A model generated the notes under the pieces. That model saw only the letters and a list, made by a program, of their open reading frames with translations. It ran no database searches and was not told where the DNA came from. Position numbers and translations under genes: made by a program. A stretch of 7,480 bases of DNA from an uncultured Porphyromonas sp. (lineage in GTDB: Bacteria > Bacteroidota > Bacteroidia > Bacteroidales > Porphyromonadaceae), in NCBI GenBank assembly GCA_927910985.1, contig CAKMOP010000102.1, positions 1-7,480 of the forward strand, written 5' to 3'. This document shows positions 5,126 to 7,480 of this stretch, piece after piece (the first letter of the stretch is position 1; every line of letters begins with the position of its first letter).

Positions 5126-7141
5126 ATGAATCTGCATTACAGCCGACTACGCCTCATTATGCACCTCTGTCTCGTGCTCCTCGCCTGCTCCCAGGTGAGT
5201 GCCTCGACGCATGCAGACAGCGTCCACGTCCTCGAGGGTGTCGTGGTGCGTGAGCGGCTCATCCCTAAGGATATCATCCCTGCCCAAGCTCTGAGCGGTC
5301 GTGACCTGCAGCGACTCAGTGCGGTGAGTATCGCCGACGCCCTGCGCTACTTCGCAGGGGTGCAGATCAAGGACTACGGCGGCATCGGGGGACTCAAGAC
5401 GGTGAATGTGCGCAGTATGGGTTCGCAGCACGTGGGGGTCTTCTACGATGGACTCCAGCTGGGCAATGCGCAGAACGGGCAGATAGACCTCGGACGCTTC
5501 TCACTGGACAATATGGAGTCCGTATCTATATATAATGGGCAGCGCAGCACCATCCTCCAGCCTGCCAAGAGCTTTTCTTCGGCGGCTGCGCTCTATATGA
5601 CCACACGTCGCCCCTCCTTCTCTCCCCAGCAAACAACCAACCTCAAGGCGGCACTCAAGGTGGGCTCCTTCACCACTATCAATCCCACCCTCCTCTACGA
5701 GCAGCGTCTCTCCCCACAGCTCGACCTCTCGGTGAGTGGCGAATATCTCTACACCTCGGGACGCTACCCCTTCTCCTATCGGAAGAAAGACGGCTACGAC
5801 ACCACCGCCGTGCGTCACAATGGCGATGTGCATTCCCTGCGCTTTGAGTCGGGGCTCTTCGGTCGCTTGGACGAAGGCGACTGGCGTGCCAAGGCGTATC
5901 TCTATCGCTCCGAGCGTGGCTATCCTGGTGCCTTCGTGCGCGAAGAGCCAGGGAAGTTCAAGCACGAGGACCGTCAGTGGGACACCGATGTATTGGCACA
6001 AGGCTCGCTGCGCAAGACCTTCGGCAGATACACCCTCTTGGCTAATGCGAAGTATGCCTACGACTACCTGCACTACCTCTCCGACCCGCGGCTGGATGTG
6101 ACGACAATGTACGTCAATAACCACTACCACCAGCACGAAGGCTACCTCTCCACCGCCCATCAGCTCGCCCTCGGCAGCGACTGGCGCTTGGCGTTCGCTT
6201 CGGATGCGCAGTACAATACCCTCACGGCTGACCTCCGTGACTTTGCCTATCCCACACGCCTCACCCTGCTGACCTCGGCAGCGGCGGACTACACGCACGG
6301 AGGCTTCAAGGCGCAGACCAGCCTCCTGCATACCTACGTCCACGACTGGACAAAGGCCAAGGATGGACAAGCCCCCGAGAAGAGCGTATGGACTCCCACC
6401 TTCATCGCCAGCTACAAGCCCTTGGCTGAGCACGACCTCAGCCTGCGTGGCTTCTACAAGCGCATCTTCCGCATGCCGACCTTCAACGACCTGTACTATA
6501 CCTTCATCGGCAATAAGTACCTACACCCCGAGTACACGACGCAGTATGACCTCGGGGCGGTCTATGCCAAGGCGTTTAGTCGTGGGGTGCTGCGCCGCTT
6601 CGAGGTGCAAGCCGACGGCTATCTGAACTATGTCGACGACAAGATCATCGCCGTGCCGACCTCGAACCAGTTCCAGTGGACGATGATCAACCTCGGGCAC
6701 GTCCGCATCCGTGGTATTGACCTCACCCTCGAGACGCAGTGGGCACTCAGCTCCCTCACCGCCTCGGCACGCCTGACTTATACCTATCAGAAGGCGCAGG
6801 ACCTCACCTCCCCCTCGGATAGCTACTACGGAGGACAAATCCCCTATATCCCCTGGCACAGCGGTTCTGCCATCGTCACCCTCGGCTGGCGTGGCTGGGA
6901 GCTGAACTACAGCTTCATCTACACGGGCGAACGCTATGACTCCAGTGCCAACATCCGCGAGAACTACGTCCGTCCGTGGTACACCAGCGACCTGACGCTC
7001 TCGCGCCCCTTCACCCTCCATCGCCACCAGCTACGCCTCACTGCCGAGGTGAGCAACCTTCTGAACCAGCAGTACGAAGTCGTACGCTCCTACCCCATGC
7101 CGGGCACGAACTTCAAGCTGAAAGCCGAATACACCCTATGA
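5126..7141 (+). CDS. TonB-dependent outer-membrane receptor, BtuB-like, 671 aa
   Basis: This is an outer-membrane beta-barrel receptor that imports a bound ligand using energy from TonB-ExbBD. A signal peptide occupies about residues 1-26 (cut after VSA). A Ton-box-like stretch, DSVHVLEGVVV (31-41), follows, and then the plug domain (about 32-150), with SGRDLQRLSAVSIADALRYF (57-76), VNVRSMGSQHVGVFYDGLQL (93-112) and IYNGQRS (135-141). The rest alternates aromatic beta-strands and ends with the standard final strands NLLNQQYEVVRSYPMPGTNF (640-659). It lacks the carboxypeptidase-regulatory domain of SusC-type receptors, and its size fits BtuB-like receptors. The frame is open upstream to a GTG at 5090, but the ATG at 5126 puts the signal peptide at the very N-terminus, so I chose it. 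Its stop overlaps the start of a BtuG-like lipoprotein (ATGA). That partner suggests corrinoids as ligand; the receptor alone does not prove it, and haem, iron chelators or other metal complexes remain possible. Confidence 0.92.
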   Translation: MNLHYSRLRLIMHLCLVLLACSQVSASTHADSVHVLEGVVVRERLIPKDIIPAQALSGRDLQRLSAVSIADALRYFAGVQIKDYGGIGGLKTVNVRSMGSQHVGVFYDGLQLGNAQNGQIDLGRFSLDNMESVSIYNGQRSTILQPAKSFSSAAALYMTTRRPSFSPQQTTNLKAALKVGSFTTINPTLLYEQRLSPQLDLSVSGEYLYTSGRYPFSYRKKDGYDTTAVRHNGDVHSLRFESGLFGRLDEGDWRAKAYLYRSERGYPGAFVREEPGKFKHEDRQWDTDVLAQGSLRKTFGRYTLLANAKYAYDYLHYLSDPRLDVTTMYVNNHYHQHEGYLSTAHQLALGSDWRLAFASDAQYNTLTADLRDFAYPTRLTLLTSAAADYTHGGFKAQTSLLHTYVHDWTKAKDGQAPEKSVWTPTFIASYKPLAEHDLSLRGFYKRIFRMPTFNDLYYTFIGNKYLHPEYTTQYDLGAVYAKAFSRGVLRRFEVQADGYLNYVDDKIIAVPTSNQFQWTMINLGHVRIRGIDLTLETQWALSSLTASARLTYTYQKAQDLTSPSDSYYGGQIPYIPWHSGSAIVTLGWRGWELNYSFIYTGERYDSSANIRENYVRPWYTSDLTLSRPFTLHRHQLRLTAEVSNLLNQQYEVVRSYPMPGTNFKLKAEYTL

Positions 7142-7480
7142 ACCGCTTCCGATATCTCCTACTGTGCCTCCTCTGGGCTATGGTCGCTCTCTCCTCTTGC
7201 CGTAAGGAGGAGGAGGTCGTCCCTTCGACCCGTGTGCGTGTCGGAGTACCAGGCCGTCCAGGGAAGATTAAGGGCTTCTTCCTCCTCAACGAGGCGAACA
7301 TGGGCTCGAATAAGGCTACCCTCGACTACTACGACTATACGACGGCCTTCTATACACGCAACATCTACGCCGAGCGTAACCCCAATGTCGTCAAGGCAGC
7401 TGGGCGATGTCGGCAACGACCTCCAAATTCACGGTAGCCGGTCTCTATGCCGTCATCAACGTCTCAGGACTCATCCGGAA
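7138..7480 (+). CDS. BtuG/DUF5074-like surface lipoprotein, N-terminal part, with two apparent frameshifts
   Basis: This is the start of a surface lipoprotein of the YncE/DUF5074 beta-propeller family, whose studied Bacteroides member BtuG captures vitamin B12 for BtuB. The ATG at 7138 overlaps the receptor stop. The signal peptide ends in the lipobox LSSC, with C21 as the lipidated residue, followed by an acidic KEEEVV. Then come GFFLLNEANMGSNKATLDYY (46-65) and NIYAERNPNVVK (75-86), the typical opening of this family. As written, the frame then becomes AAGRCRQRPPNSR and stops at 7435-7437. Dropping one C near 7397 restores VVKELGDVGNDLQIHGSR, and dropping one G near 7440 restores RLYAVINVSGLIR to the window end; both are what the family shows next. 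So the gene either carries two +1 insertions or the sequence has errors. The remainder lies outside the window. Family call firm, corrinoid role inferred. Confidence 0.82.

Noticed and set aside
4697..5137. Open frames of 85-102 codons on both strands in the intergenic region
   Set aside because: They follow the inverted repeats, have biased arginine/serine composition, and lack recognisable motifs; the region is better read as non-coding.
5501..6433. A 310-codon open frame on the minus strand inside the TonB receptor gene
   Set aside because: It lies fully opposite a well-recognised receptor, has no recognisable domain, and has the composition expected from reading a GC-biased gene backwards.
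6521..7027. A 168-codon minus-strand open frame inside the TonB receptor gene
   Set aside because: Same reason: antisense shadow of conserved barrel strands, with no domain or start-site support.

Overview
The window looks like a piece of a Bacteroidales chromosome, most likely Porphyromonas or a close relative. This rests on four things: a GT3-type ('eukaryotic-type') glycogen synthase of the kind Bacteroidota use; upstream sequences that match the Bacteroidota -7 promoter consensus TAnnTTTG; a BtuB-like TonB receptor followed directly by a BtuG/DUF5074-type lipoprotein; and a rather GC-rich coding style with many C/G third positions. The genus is an inference; I could not run a search.

Layout. 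Positions 1-4675 hold five genes, all on the minus strand. In transcription order they are glycogen synthase (4675-3053), a small S4-domain RNA-binding protein of the Hsp15/HslR family (2930-2511), a PqqD-family protein (2457-2191), an NTP_transf_5-type nucleotidyltransferase (2194-1052), and an ABC exporter that runs off the left edge (1055 to <1). The last three genes are stitched together by 4-base stop/start overlaps (TTGA and ATGA), so they are almost certainly translated as one coupled unit. PqqD-like domains normally bind the leader of a ribosomally made peptide. A PqqD-like protein with a nucleotidyltransferase and an exporter therefore suggests a peptide modification and export system. 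No precursor peptide gene is visible here, and the system has no name that I can give with confidence. This is the best candidate for an undescribed system in the window.

Positions 4676-5125 form a divergent intergenic region. It has a candidate promoter facing each way (minus at 4753-4760, plus at 5042-5049). Between them is a dense set of inverted repeats: two CTTTCC...GGAAAG palindromes that can pair in alternative ways, a bulged hairpin closed by a GAAA loop, and smaller stems. A perfect 10-base palindrome lies just after the plus promoter.

Positions 5126-7480, on the plus strand, hold a 671-residue TonB-dependent receptor and, overlapping its stop codon by ATGA, the start of a lipoprotein with the hallmark N-terminus of the BtuG/DUF5074 beta-propeller family. 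Together they look like an outer-membrane corrinoid (vitamin B12 type) uptake pair: the lipoprotein catches the ligand at the surface and the receptor imports it using TonB energy. The lipoprotein reading frame is broken twice by apparent single-base insertions (near 7397 and 7440) in the last 90 bases, so it is either a recent pseudogene or contains sequencing errors near a contig end.
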